The translations under genes were made by a program, and so were the position numbers. A stretch of DNA of 64,000 nt from Cyrtodaria siliqua. Lineage: Eukaryota > Mollusca > Bivalvia > Adapedonta > Hiatellidae. The stretch spans positions 62,001-126,000 of the forward strand of contig JAWPHD010005102.1 in assembly GCA_037043455.1 (NCBI GenBank), in the 5' to 3' direction. Below the pieces are notes generated by a model. The model was given only the letters and a program-made list of their open reading frames with translations. It ran no database searches and was not told where the DNA came from. Every line of letters begins with the position of its first letter. Position 1 is the stretch's first letter. Below are positions 22,682-35,364 of the stretch, in pieces.

Positions 22682-23600
22682 AAACAAGAGGCCCAAGATG
22701 GCCTGTGGGTGCTCTACTGGCTAAAGATAAAGTTTGTGAATAAGGGGACATAACTCTTTTTTAAAAAATCATTCAACCGTAGCATGGCGATGACATGCGC
22801 AACTAGGCTTGGTGCTGATCATCCCAGCAAAGTTTTAGTTGAAATCTGGCAAGGGGTTCAGGAGAACTAGTCCAGACAAAGTTTGTGTATTTAAACCCTT
22901 TAAAGGGCCATAACAGTTACTCCACCAAAATCATTCAACCTAAAAACGGTGATGATATGTACAACTAGGCTTTGTACTGATCATCCCTGAAAAGTTTCAC
23001 TGAAATCTGGCCAATGAAGGCCCTTTTGTCTTAATGAGGACAAAATATTGCATATTTCAGAAAATCAAGGGCCATAACTCCGGTGCAAATGGTCCAATTT
23101 GGCAGGTTTTAAACTTGTCTGAGCTTTCACGGATAGTAACAATCTGGTAAAGTGTGGTAAAAGATCAAATGAAAATTGAAGGCCATAATCGTCTTAATGA
23201 TGCAAAATATAGCAATAAAAAAAAACTAAATCAAGGGCCATTACTCCGCTGTGACTGGTCCGAAATGGCGGCTGGTTTTCAAACTTAGTCCGAGCTTTCA
23301 TTGATATTAACAATCTGGTAAAGTTTGGTAAAGATCGGATGAAAAATGAAGGCCCTATCGTCTTAACAAGGCAAAACAATAGCATTTTTAAATAAATCAA
23401 GGGCCTTAACTCTGCCATTACTGGTCCAATCTAGCTGGTTTTTGAACATTTCCAACCTTTATTGATATTAAAAATCTGGTAAAGTTTGGTAACCATCAGA
23501 TGAAAAATGAAGGCCACATCATCGTAACGAGGTAAAAGTTAACAGACGGACAGACGACGGACAACACACCATCCTATTAAGGCTCTTTATTGGGATAAAC
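22682..23600 (+). mobile_element. Dispersed element family B, copy 1
   Basis: It starts AACAAGAGGCCCAAGATGGC. The body has 3-4 imperfect repeats of about 165-175 bp built on 'ATCAAGGGCCATAACTC', 'TGGTCC', 'GAGCTTTCA' and 'AACAATCTGGTAAAGT'. It ends in GTTAACAGACGGACAGACGA. A second copy lies at 26690-27860. No protein is encoded. Confidence 0.75.
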
Positions 23601-24039
23601 AACTTATTTATTTATTTATTTTGATTGTCTGTGTTGGATATTTGACTTAAAGTGTTTATAAACTATAGGAAGTATAAAAATTAAAGAATGTTTGATATTA
23701 AGTGTTTTTTAAGTGTTTTTTGCTCTGTTTTATTTTAAAAATCAGTTATATCAATATATATAAAACAAACAATACAAATATGTAGACATGGTGCATGTGA
23801 ACAAATAGGTACTCAATTTAAGGTTAATTATAAATAAATCTAACGGCTATTACACTAAACTAAGGAGGGGACTGACATTACCAAAAAGGGACGGACATTT
23901 TTTAGTGTGTTTGGTTTACTTACTGATTAATAAGTAGATTTCAGACTAAGCGCCAAATGTGAAATGTGAGATATGTATGTATATGTATGTTGGGGAAACT
24001 GCATATTAGAAATTATAATTGTTCCTAGTAGTAGCGTCT

Positions 24040-24300
24040 GGGCAGCAGGTCATACAGTATTTTTACTAGTAGTAACGTCTGGGCTGTAATTGGAACGATT
24101 ACTAGCTCAGTGTGCTCGCAATTAGCTTGTAATGAGTTTATCAGATTTAGCTCGCAGCGAGCTCAAACTAGCTCACAAGAAGCTCATCACAAGCTATATG
24201 AGCTGGTCGCTTGCGAGCTAGTATGAGCTCACCAAAAGCTAGCCACGAGCTAATCATGAGCTTGCCGCGAGCTTATGAGGTCATACAATGACCTAACCAA
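24040..24300. repeat. Cluster of GAGCT/AGCTC motifs
   Basis: Repeated words such as CTCGCAGCGAGCTC, AGCTCACAAGAAGCTC and GCTTGCGAGCTAG fill about 220 bp after TTGGAACGATTAC. The same TTGGAACGATTAC and GAGCTCGTGACAAGC style motifs mark the left end of the insertion at 56683. This is likely a decayed end of a related element. Confidence 0.55.
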
Positions 24301-24331
24301 GAGAGAGAGAGAGAGAGGGAGGGAGGGAGGG
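24300..24331. repeat. (GA)n/(GGGA)n microsatellite
   Basis: AGAGAGAGAGAGAGAGGGAG then GGAGGGAGGG. Confidence 0.9.
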
Positions 24332-24539
24332 CGACCTTAAGACTATGAAGAGAAAGTGCTATAATGTTGATTCCTGTATGCCGCCTCTCATTTATTTAGT
24401 GATAATGGCATGTGGCGTCTGTCATGGGAAATACAAGGTAATGGCACCCTTATAAGGATGATATGCCCCGATAATGTACTAGTCTCCATGGAAACACATC
24501 ACAATAGTGTTCGCTTTTCGGTATTTAACTGCATCAAAA

Positions 24540-25035
24540 AAGAAGAGACCCAGGGGCCTCAATGTGCTCACCTGACATGAGACAATCAACAATGTGTGAT
24601 GTAGACGGAAATAAGAGCATCAGTTGTTATGTGTATATGTTTTTTGCTGAAGAAGATTTTTCACGTTTTTCCCTATAAAAATCTATGTAAACCATGCAAA
24701 ATCTCCATATACACATTCACATTCTATTCAGGGACTTCATTTGAACAAATTTGGCGATCATTAATAAACAAAAACTGTCAAAATCTGTTCCGCAGTTCAT
24801 GAAAAGAAGATTTTTAAGGTTTCAACCTTTTATGATAATAGCAGCCATCTTGGATTTTGCGATGACCTAATTTTAAAAAAAACTGAAACCACTGATCTTA
24901 GGAACATCCATGTGAAGCTTGGTCAAAACTGACCATGTAATTTCGGAAGAAATGTTGTTTACCATTGTTGATGGACGGACGGACCAACAGCAGGAAGGAC
25001 AGAATGACTGATGAAAAGTGATCATGTGAGCTTTT
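24540..25035 (+). mobile_element. Dispersed family A, copy
   Basis: It begins AAGAGACCCAGGGGCCTCAA and continues with GCTCACCTGA. Inside are 'GAAGAAGATTTTTCACG', 'GCAGCCATCTTGGATTT' and 'AACATCCATGTGAAGCTTGG', and it ends after GGACGGACGGACCAA. No coding sequence. Confidence 0.65.
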
Positions 25036-25478
25036 GGCGTAATTGTCTGTAATTTATTTTTGTGCACGCTTTTATGATTGCAAAATGATTAATTGTACAA
25101 AATCTGTCATGTTCAGAGGAAACAGTTGTCATGGCACAGACTTACATCTTAAAGTTGTGCATAATTAAGCCTTATTTATAGGGAAGTGGGAAACTGCGAA
25201 ATATAAACCATAAATAACAGTACTTACTGTAAGGATGCTGTCGTCTCGTCACTCGACAAAAGTCTCCATGACAATAATGGTGGGCTGTTTTTCATATTTT
25301 CATATTAAAGAATTGATTCAGTGTTCGTGTGTGTTTTTTAATGCTGGCGTTAGCGCTTTATGGTAAATTGGTCACTCACTACAGACTTTAAAACCATATA
25401 AAGGCAAAACATTTACAAAACAATTCTTAAATTTACATTATAAACATTATTTTACCATTGTGATAGTCCGAACTTTAA

Positions 25479-25640
25479 CCCTTAACACCCTACATATATA
25501 TATATGTTCTTTCTTTGAATTAAGATCATTCCATTTACGTGACAAAAGGGTGTTTTGGGAAAAATGACTTATCAGCAGCCAGACATTGTAAACCCTGATC
25601 AGCCTGCGGTCAAATATGCAGACATTTAGTGATAAAAAAC
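25479..25640. mobile_element. piggyBac-like MITE, copy 1 (right end decayed)
   Basis: The left end is CCCTTAACACCCTACATATA after TTAA (25475-25478). The interior 'TTCTTTCTTTGAAT' and 'CATTCCATTTACGTGACAAA AGGGTGTTTTGGG' matches the reverse complement of 52627-52787. No clear right TIR remains. Confidence 0.65.
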
Positions 25641-25649
25641 AGCTCATTA

Positions 25650-26480
25650 CAATTAATTACATGTATACATTTTTGATTTAAACAATTTGTGTAGACTGTT
25701 TAGAATGGCAACAAGAGTTGCTTTGAAAAGCAGATGGCGGTTTACGACCCGTTTCTGGTCAAAACAAAAGATTCTGAATGAAATAAAACAAAGAAGTGTA
25801 TCCAGATAGTCATGTTTTAATCAGGATTTTCAAGAAAATGATTTGGTACAGTTTCAAAGTATGCATGCACGCCATTTTTTCTGATGACGTTCAACTCGGT
25901 CTTTCTAAAAGGTAATGTATACATTTCTTATTTTGATTGCATTTATATTTCTATAAGCTGGGAAAGCTGAACAAGTTGCTGCTGCAAAAATGGCAAAAAA
26001 ATGAAGAGGCAGAAAGATAAAACGAGAATACTCAACGGGTCTAATTTGTATGTTCTACCTGACCAAAGTATAAAGGTATAATAACTGTTTGGTATTAAAA
26101 AATTGATATTGGTTAAAAAAAATTGAATGTAACTTGTAAACGTTTACTGTTAGAAGAATCAATTAATGTGCTGAAGCTTGTACTAATTAACCCAAGATTA
26201 TTATTCATCGGCCAAAGCCGACGAATATATTTGAGATTATGTTTGCCACTGGAAAGAGAAGTAATTAATAGAGAACAATTGTTATTTTCCTTCTTTACTA
26301 AATTGAGCAAATGAACTGACATGATATTTGGAATATAAATGCTGATTTAACACTATAAGACGATACATATAAAGACGAGTGTTCCAAATTATGTACACTT
26401 TAGGAAAAAACAGCTTTGTATCGAATGTTTACCAAAACTATGATTCTCCCAAATACGTGTCTAAAATATGGCGCTTTATT
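25650..26480. other. No feature recognised
   Basis: AT-rich sequence with opposed reading frames of about 63-69 codons at 26113-26322 but no recognisable protein motif. Confidence 0.45.
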
Positions 26481-26488
26481 CATCTATT

Positions 26489-26580
26489 GGTAATTGATTA
26501 CTCGGGAACCAGCATTCACGGTAATTGATTACTCGGGAACCAGCCTACATGGTAATTGATTACTCGGGAACCAGCCTACT
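26489..26580. repeat. 31-bp tandem repeat, 3 copies
   Basis: GGTAATTGATTACTCGGGAA plus CCAGCCTACAT is repeated at exact 31-bp spacing. Confidence 0.9.
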
Positions 26581-26689
26581 ATCACCAAAACATTATATAA
26601 TAATAATGAAAAAACTTTTTTATTAAAGATTTAATTAAAAACGACTATTTTAGGCAGCAGATCATACTTAAACAAGAGGCCAAGAGGGC

Positions 26690-27860
26690 TTATGGATCTC
26701 TACTGTATATCAAGGGTTGTCGTCAAAAAATTACCATCAGTACTTCTTTTAAAACATTGCAAAAAAACACACAAAACAACAACAGCCACAACAGAAATTT
26801 AAACCCTTGACCCATGCTAACAATTTAAACAAGAGGCTTTAGTTCTCAATTGGTATGGTTATTTAGGGACTCGAGGCACAACAATTGTATAAAATAGGTT
26901 TTGACCGCCTATAGAGGTGCTCCTTTATGCAGGCGGTCAAATCCCATTTTATATAATTGTTGTGCCTCAAGTCCCTAAATAACCATACTACATTAGAACT
27001 AGGGGTTGTTTTTAGTAAAAACAGATGTCTCCCCAACAGGATAAAGGGCCATAAATCTGCCAAAAAATATTATACTGGAACACGATGAAGACATGTGCAA
27101 CTAGGCTTGGTAAAGGTCATCCCTACCAAGTGTCATGGGAATCCAGGCAGCGGATCAGGAGAAGTAGTCGGGACAAAGCTTTTGTATTAAATCTTTTAAA
27201 AGGCCACATTACCAACATAAATCATTCAACCGGAACAAGGTGACAATATGCACAACTTGGCTTGGTACTGATCATCCCTGCAAAATTTTGCTGAAATACG
27301 GAAAAATGAAGGTCTTATCATAACAATCTGGTAAAGTTTGGTAAAAGATCGGATGAAAAATGAAGGTGCTAGTGTAACACATTGTGGCTGGTTTTCAAAC
27401 TTGAACGAGCTTTCATCAATATCAACAATCTGGCGATAGAATGCAAAATGGAGGCACTGGAGTGATGACAAGACAAACTATAGCAATTTTCGTTAATTCA
27501 AGACCAATAACTCCGGTGTTACTGGTCCGATCTGGCTGGTTTTTTAACTCGTCTGAGCTTTCATAGATATTAAAAAAATCTGGTAAAGCTTAGTAAAGAT
27601 CGGACAACAAATGGAGGCAATAGAGTATTGACAAGACAAAATATAGCAATTTTCGTTAATTCAAGGGCAATGACTCCAGTGTTACTGGTAAGATCTGGCT
27701 GGCTTTCGAACTCGTCCGAGCTTTCATTAATATTAATAATCTGGGGTAAAGATCAGATGAAAAATGGACGTGCTAGAGTGTTGACATCAAAAAGTTAACG
27801 GACGGACGGACGACGGAAGAAGGAAAATCACAATAGCTCTCCCTTGAGCACTTAGTGCTC
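26690..27860 (+). mobile_element. Dispersed element family B, copy 2
   Basis: It starts with ACAAGAGGCCAAGAGGGCTT and carries the same 'CATCCCT', 'AACAATCTGGTAAAGTTTGG' and 'ACTGGTCCGATCTGGCTGG' sentences as copy 1, in 3-4 internal repeats. It ends GTTAACGGACGGACGGACGA, followed by the short palindrome GAGCACTTAGTGCTC. A hairpin element lies within it at 26853-26988. Confidence 0.72.
26853..26988. repeat. Foldback hairpin 1, 58-bp arms
   Basis: The arms 26853-26910 and 26931-26988 are nearly perfect reverse complements (start GTATGGTTATTTAGGGACTC, inner end TTTGACCGCCT), with a 20-base loop. The transcript would form a long hairpin. No coding sequence. Confidence 0.9.
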
Positions 27861-27869
27861 AGACAATAC

Positions 27870-28420
27870 AAAGTCGATTTTCATGCGGAATTGAAAGACA
27901 TATCTTGACAACATCCTGTAAAGTTGCGAAACAATCAGATGAAACGGACACACAAACATTTCGGGACTGACGAAAGAACGGGCGGATGGACGGACAGACA
28001 GAAATGGTTAATGCTATATTCCTCCTCACCATTCAGTGGTGAGGGCATACACAAACAAGAAAATTGGTATAACCGATGGATTCTCCCAGAAATGTAACCT
28101 CAACTTATCGTATTGCATTGTATCACCCAGCAGTTTTTAATTTGCAGTTCCATTAGAAGCTTATGCTCCGGATAAAAACTGTAAGTATAAAATTACAAAG
28201 GGCATAACTCTAATTTGAATGAGGACAGAGTTACGGTTCTTGCACTATGCACTTTCTCTCATTGCCCTCTATCAGTTTGAAGTTTCATTGCAATTCCATA
28301 AGTATTTTCAAAGATATGCTCCGGACAAAAAAGTGTGACGGACGGACGGACAGACCGGATGGAAGGACAAAGTGGCAACTATTTGCTCGTCCTTTGGGGA
28401 GCATAAAAACAACTGGAAAA
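27870..28420. other. Degenerate dispersed repeat fragments
   Basis: GGACGGACAGACAGAAATGG near 27990 and GTGACGGACGGACGGACAGA near 28335 look like ends of family B-type elements. 'AAAGGGCATAACTCTAATTTG' near 28197 belongs to the same style. No gene is seen. Confidence 0.45.
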
Positions 28421-28830
28421 GATATTTTTTGTTTTGTTGGAAATGTTCAAGCGAAATCTGGGAAAAGGGAAAATAATAATAAAAATAATCAAATTCCCTT
28501 CGGAAAAACTAAAATTCATAATTTCCTTTCATCGCAGGAGGATTCTAAATTGAATAATAAAATAATAATGGCCTAAAGTGCTTAATCAATAAAGAAACGT
28601 GGGTTCCGAAAAAAGCTTAAAGCTTAAATTAATAAATATGCACCACAGAGATGTAATGGCACAGAATAACCACAGCAATCATGAAATACAGGCTTCCTTC
28701 AGATAATAGCAAATAATAGGAGTACAGATATTTATGGTAATCAGAGATAAATGCACAGAAAGTGTAATTGCAGCCAGAGCTACATGATAAATACAAAAAA
28801 CATTGCAAACAAAGGTTATAATAGAATTAA

Positions 28831-28997
28831 CTTAACCCGCTACATACCAGTATATATAATGGACTGTTATTTCTTAAGATTAAGACCATTCAGTTTATAT
28901 GACAAAGCTTTAGGGGTGTTTTGGAGAAAATGACTGATCAGATCTTGGTTTACAATGGACGCAAAGGCTATTATAGTTGTGCTTAGCGGGTTAAGGG
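28831..28997. mobile_element. piggyBac-like MITE, copy 2
   Basis: The 167-bp element lies between TTAA (28827-28830) and TTAA (28998-29001). The left end is CTTAACCCGCTACATA; the reverse complement of the right end is CCCTTAACCCGCTAAGC. The interior 'GACAAAGC...AGGGGTGTTTTGG' matches copies 1 and 3. Confidence 0.85.
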
Positions 28998-29001
28998 TTA
29001 A

Positions 29002-30520
29002 ATTGCCGTAAATCGAAAAGTTTTATTCCATTCCCATAAATTTATAAAGCAGACATTTATTTATTTCATTATGTAAACATGCCTTCACATTGCTATCCAT
29101 GTTTGTCATTTTGCGTGTTTTTGGGTTTAATGTGTTCTGCGAAAGCTGCATTTCCTGTTCGACTTTTATACAAATTATTTTAACTATCCCGGTCATGGAA
29201 GCACTGACGTTTCACCACAGCTGAAGATGATTAAATTGACTTTTCGAAGAATTACAAAATGGTTTCAGGGGCATTTCTTTAATAAGTTTGAAGCGTAAAA
29301 GTAATTTAAAAAGCAATTTCTTGACATTATGTTGTCAATTTCGTATCTCCCATTTAAATGAATGATAATTCCTCGTAAACCCTCAAAGGTGATTTCAAGA
29401 TGTTTATATAATGACCAATTTCAGCTTGCAATGTACAACAAATCTCATGAGTCGAGAGAAAACAATTGTCACGCCGTGACTGAAATGTCTGAGTTTTGCA
29501 AAACTGAGATAACGGCATGTTTTAACTGTCATGGGAAATATGAGACAATGTTATTTATAAAATGCCAGTTATAGGATGTAATGGAATTGCAAAAACATGC
29601 AAACGAGAATTTTGAAGACGGGTTATGGTAATGACTATTTTAAGTGAATTATTGAACTTAATAACTGACAGATGCAAAACTGGGACATAAGGCAATCTGG
29701 AAGAATTATGGATGTCATGCAGAATATTTTAAAATAAAACTGCCAAAGATTACAAAATCCTTTATTGAAACTCGATACAAGTGTGCAGGTCACAAAATAA
29801 TGTATATATGCCAATTAAAAGCATAGGTTTATTCAATGGTACTTAAAATACACAAGATTGAGCATGCATAAAATGAATTATGAGTTTGTAACTCTAAATC
29901 TGATGTGCCAGTTTGGGGTTTTGGCTTGGCTGGTTATAAAGCCATTTATATCATTCTTGATTTAGGATTTTCAAAATATATACATTATATAGATATACTT
30001 CATCGTCAGTACATTAAGAAACGATGTACATTTGTTGTAAAATTTGCCTGTTGATGGCAGGATAGGGACTTGAAACAAATCATGACGTCTGATGGCATGC
30101 GTGGGTGACAGTGTGATTGTAGACATGATGTGGAAAGAAAAGTGAATTTATGGAAACTACCAACAATTAAATGACAAACCCCTACATCCACCATTTGCAG
30201 AATTGTTTCAGTAAAAAAAACAAAAAAACTGAATGACAAACCCCTACTACCCCCATTTACACCATTTGTTCCAGTAAAGTCTGATAAATGTCACAGCGGC
30301 TCATTCAAATGTCTCTCAAACATCAGTTTCGTGAATGATCGAGTGTCATCAATTCAGTTTAACCAGTTCTATAGAATTGACAAAATGATATCAGATAATG
30401 TTCCATTGAAACAGATTCAATCAGACCGAGATAATAGCATTATTACTAGAATAATATTATGTGCAAATTTGTATTACCTCCAGTGGACATGCCATATATC
30501 AGCAGGATCTCACAGATGCT
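29002..30520. other. No gene; small direct repeat near 30175
   Basis: The 1.5-kb stretch has no coding motif. AATGACAAACCCCTAC occurs at about 30170 and 30232 as a direct repeat of roughly 60 bp. Confidence 0.45.
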
Positions 30521-30524
30521 TTAG

Positions 30525-33500
30525 TCTCGATTATGATCCTGGAGATATGGCATGATACAAGCTTCCAGAACACCTTGATTATGATCCTGAAGATATGGCA
30601 TGAGACAAGCTTCCAGAACACCTTGATTATGATCCTGGAGATATGGCATGATACAAGCTTCCAGAACACCTTGATTACGATCCTGAAGATATGGCATGAT
30701 ACAAGCTTCCAGAACACCTTGATTATGATCCTGGAGATATGGCATGATGATACAAGCTTCCAGAACACCTTGATTATGATCCTGAAGATATGGCATTATA
30801 CAAGCTTCCAGAACACCTTGATTACGATCCTGGAGATATGGCATGATACAAGCTTCCAGAACACCTTGATTATGATCCTGGAGATATGGCATGATACAAG
30901 CTTCCAGAACACCTTGATTATGATCCTGAAGATATGGCATGATACAAGCTTCCAGAACACCTTGATTATGATCCTGGAGATATGGCATGATGATACAAGC
31001 TTCCAGAACACCTTGACTATGATCCTGAAGATATGGCATGATACAAGCTTCCAGAACACCTTGATTACGATCCTGGAGATATGGCATGATACAAGCTTCC
31101 AGAACACCTTGATTACGATCCTGGAGATATAGCATGATACAAGCTTCCAGAACACATTGATTATGGTCCTGGAGATATGGCATGATACAAGCTTCCAGAT
31201 CCCCTTGATTATGATCCTGGCGATATGGCATGATACAAGCTTCCAGAACACCTTGATTACGATCCTGGAGATATGGCATGATACAAGCTTCCAGAACACC
31301 TTGATTATGATCCTGGAGATATGGCATGATACAAGCTTCCAGAACACCTTGATTACGATACTGGAGATATGGCATGATACAAGCTTCCAGAACACCTTGA
31401 GTATGATCCTGAAGATATGGCATGAGACAAGCTTCCAGAACACCTTGATTATGATCCTGAAGATATGGCATGATACAAGCTTCCAGAACACCTTGATTAC
31501 GATCCTGGAGATATGGCATGATACAAGCTTCCAGAAAACCTTGATTATGATCCTGGAGATATGGCATGATACAAGCTTCCAGAACACCTCGATTACGATC
31601 CTGGAGATATGGCATGATACAAGGTTCCAGAATACCTTAATTATGATCCTGAAGATATGGCATGATACAAGCATCCAGAACACCTCGATAATGATCCTGG
31701 AGATTTGGCATGATACAAGCTTCCAGAACATCTTGATTGTGATCCTGGAGATATGGCATGATACAACCAGAACACATACCTCGACTATTATCCTGGAGAT
31801 ATGGCATGATACCTTGATTATGATCCTGACGATATGGCATGATACAAGCTTCCAGAACACCTTGATTACAATCCTGGAGATATGGCATGATACAAGCTTC
31901 CAGAACACCTTGATTATGATCCTGGAGATATGGCATGATACAAGCTTCCAGAACACCTTGATTATGATACTGGAGATATGGCATGATACAAGCTTCCAGA
32001 ACACCTTGAGTATGATCCTGAAGATATGGCATGAGACAAGCTTCCAGAACACCTTGATTATGATCCTGAAGATATGGCATGATACAAGCTTCCAGAACAC
32101 CTTGATTACGATCCTGGAGATATGGCATGATACAAGCTTCCAGAACACCTTGATTATGATCCTGGAGATATGGCATGACACAAGCTTCCAGAACACCTCG
32201 ATAATGATCCTGGAGATTTGGCATGATACAAGCTTCCAGAACACCTTGATTGTGATCCTGGAGATATGGCATGATACAACCAGAACACTAACCTCGACTA
32301 TTATCCTGGAGATATGGCATGATACCTTGATTATGATCCTGAAGATATGGCATGATACAAGCTTCCAGAACACCTTGGTTACGATCCTGGAGATATGGCA
32401 TGATAAAAGCTTCCAGAACACCTTATGATCCTGGAGATATGGCATGATACAAGCTTCCAGAACACCTCGATTATGATCCTGGAGATATGGCATGATACAA
32501 GGTTCCAGAATACTTTAATTATGATCCTGAAGATATGGCATGATACAAGCATCCAGAACACCTCGATAATGATCCTGAAGATTTGGCATGATACAAGCTT
32601 CCAGAACACCTTGATTAAGATCCTGGAGATATGGCATGATACAACCAGAACACATACCTCGACTATTATCCTGGAGATATGGCATGATACCTTGATTATG
32701 ATCCTGATGATATGGCATGATACAAGCTTCCAGAACACCTTGATTACAATCCTGGAGATATGGCATGATACAAGCTTCCAGAACACCTTGATTATGATAC
32801 TGGAGATATGGCATGATACAAGCTTCCAGAACACCTTGATTATGATACTGGAGATATGGCATGATACAAGCTTCCAGAACACCTTGAGTATGATCCTGAA
32901 GATATGGCATGAGACAAGCTTCCAGAACACCTTGATTATGATCCTGAAGATATGGCATGATACAAGCTTCCAGAACACCTTGATTATGATCCTGGAGATA
33001 TGGCATGATACAAGCTTCCAGAAAACCTTGATTATGATCCTGGAGATATGGCATGATACAAGCTTCCAGAACACCTTGATTATGATCCTGGAGATATGGC
33101 ATGATACAAGGTTCCAGAATACCTTAATTATGATCCTGAAGATATGGCATGATACAAGCATCCAGAACACCTCGATAATGATCCTGGAGATTTGGCATGA
33201 TACAAGCTTCCAGAACATCTTGATTGTGATCCTGGAGATATGGCATGATACAACCAGAACACATACCTCGACTATTATCCTGGAGATATGGCATGATACC
33301 TTGATTATGATCCTGACGATATGGCATGATACAAGCTTCCAGAACACCTTGATTACAATCCTGGAGATATGGCATGATACAAGCTTCCAGAACACCTTGA
33401 TTATGATCCTGGAGATATGGCATGATACAAGCTTCCAGAACACCTTGATTATGATACTGGAGATATGGCATGATACAAGCTTCCAGAACACCTTGAGTAT

Positions 33501-34592
33501 GATCCTGAAGATATGGCATGAGACAAGCTTCCAGAACACCTTGATTATGATCCTGAAGATATGGCATGATACAAGCTTCCAGAACACCTTGATTACGATC
33601 CTGGAGATATGGCATGATACAAGCTTCCAGAACACCTTGATTATGATCCTGGAGATATGGCATGACACAAGCTTCCAGAACACCTCGATTATGATCCTGG
33701 AGATATGGCATGATACAAGCATCCAGAACACCTCGATAATGATCCTGGAGATTTGGCATGATACAAGCTTCCAGAACACCTTGATTGTGATCCTGGAGAT
33801 ATGGCATGATACAACCAGAACACATACCTCGACTATTATCCTGGAGATATGGCATGATACCTTGATTATGATCCTGAAGATATGGCATGATACAAGCTTC
33901 CAGAACACCTTGGTTACGATCCTGGAGATATGGCATGATAAAAGCTTCCAGAACACCTTATGATCCTGGAGATATGGCATGATACAAGCTTCCAGAACAC
34001 CTCGATTATGATCCTGGAGATATGGCATGATACAAGGTTCCAGAATACCTTAATTATGATCCTGAAGATATGGCATGATACAAGCATCCAGAACACCTCG
34101 ATAATGATCCTGAAGATTTGGCATGATACAAGCTTCCAGAACACCTTGATTAAGATCCTGGAGATATGGCATGATACAACCAGAACACATACCTCGACTA
34201 TTATCCTGGAGATATGGCATGATACCTTGATTATGATCCTGATGATATAGCATGATACAAGCTTCCAGAACACCATGATTACAATCCTGGAGATATGGCA
34301 TGATACAAGCTTCCAGAACACCTTGATTATGATCCTGGAGATATGGCATGATACAAGCTTCCAGAACACCTTGATTATGATACTGGAGATATGGCATGAT
34401 ACAAGCTTCCAGAACACCTTGAGTATGATCCTGAAGATATGGCATGAGACAAGCTTCCAGAACACCTTGATTATGATCCTGAAGATATGGCATGATACAA
34501 GCTTCCAGAACACCTTGATTACGATCCTGGAGATATGGCATGATACAAGCTTCCAGAACACCTTGATTATGATCCTGGAGATATGGCATGAT
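30525..34592. repeat. 48-bp minisatellite with higher-order structure, about 85 copies
   Basis: The unit is GATTATGATCCTGGAGATAT plus GGCATGATACAAGCTTCCAG plus AACACCTT. Most units keep a HindIII-type AAGCTT. A shortened variant unit (CATGATACAACCAGAACA, CTCGACTATTATCC) recurs near 31766, 32278, 32642, 33252, 33813 and 34185. A rarer variant (GATAAAAGCTTCC before CACCTTATGATCC) occurs at 32400 and 33940, and 32278-32660 is almost identical to 33813-34200. Segments of about 1.54 kb have therefore been duplicated. Since 48 is divisible by three, frames up to 565 codons stay open on both strands. They encode 16-residue peptide repeats without start context and are not credible genes. Confidence 0.95.
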
Positions 34593-34599
34593 ACATGTT

Positions 34600-34795
34600 T
34601 TTATTGTATGAATATATAGGATTTCATGTTTGCAACATGTTCTCATGAATTATACGTACACTGTGAGCCAGATGAAATATCAAAAATCTTAAAAAGGGCT
34701 GGTAAGGTCAGAGAAGGCTCGGATTAGGCAAAACATAAATCCTCCAAGTGGTAGAGCTGTCACCTCTCATTGTTGCGGTATGAGCATACATCCAC
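34600..34795. other. No feature recognised
   Basis: A short spacer between the 48-bp array and dispersed repeat C. No motif is seen. Confidence 0.4.
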
Positions 34796-34799
34796 GCAG

Positions 34800-35050
34800 G
34801 TTTTTTTCTCTCGCTCTGTTTCATTTACATTTTGTATACCATATATGGTAAAAAGGAATGATGACGTCGTCATTGCAAGATGTCCGCCTCCATTTGTGTT
34901 TATATGCAAATTTTCAATAGGTCATATCCCTTTTATTTTTTCATGGCATTTTGATAATTCTTTCAGCTTGTTTCAAGTTTTTCAGAGCCCTTCAAAAGCA
35001 TTTGTGTTTGAAAATGATTTACTTACACTTTGTATTCGTATTCGGTTAGC
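34800..35050 (+). repeat. Dispersed repeat C, copy 1
   Basis: It contains GATGACGTCGTCATTGCAAG, CGCCTCCATTTGTG, AATAGGTCATATCCCTTTTA and TTTTGATAATTCTTTCAGC. The same phrases appear at 47150-47345, and inverted at 39340-39580. Confidence 0.75.
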
Positions 35051-35099
35051 ATAATCAATTTTTACAATGAGACCCAATTCACCCAATTCACTATTTAAC

Positions 35100-35360
35100 C
35101 TAAAGCTATCATATCATCTAAAACTAATTACTTTGTTATATGATCATTATTTATTGATATTTAATGTGCTCGATGGCTTTACACTTCATCACTGTCTCAG
35201 GAATTACAGGGTGCCATCATGATTAATACAGAAAATATTGCTGGTAACTGGATTCCTTAACTTTGGTAATGTCCATTATTTGGCTGCTGTAGCATTTTTA
35301 TTTTTTTTGCTTTGGTGTTTCATGTAATTTTTAGCACAAGTTAGGCTATGTACGATAGTC
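35100..35360. other. No feature recognised
   Basis: AT-rich spacer without motif. Confidence 0.4.
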
Positions 35361-35364
35361 CAAT

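Noticed and set aside
26113..26322. Opposed 63- and 69-codon frames
   Set aside because: They overlap on opposite strands in AT-rich DNA and show no motif.
30461..34646. Several 200-565-codon frames on both strands
   Set aside because: All lie in the 48-bp minisatellite, overlap each other on opposite strands and encode only the repeat.
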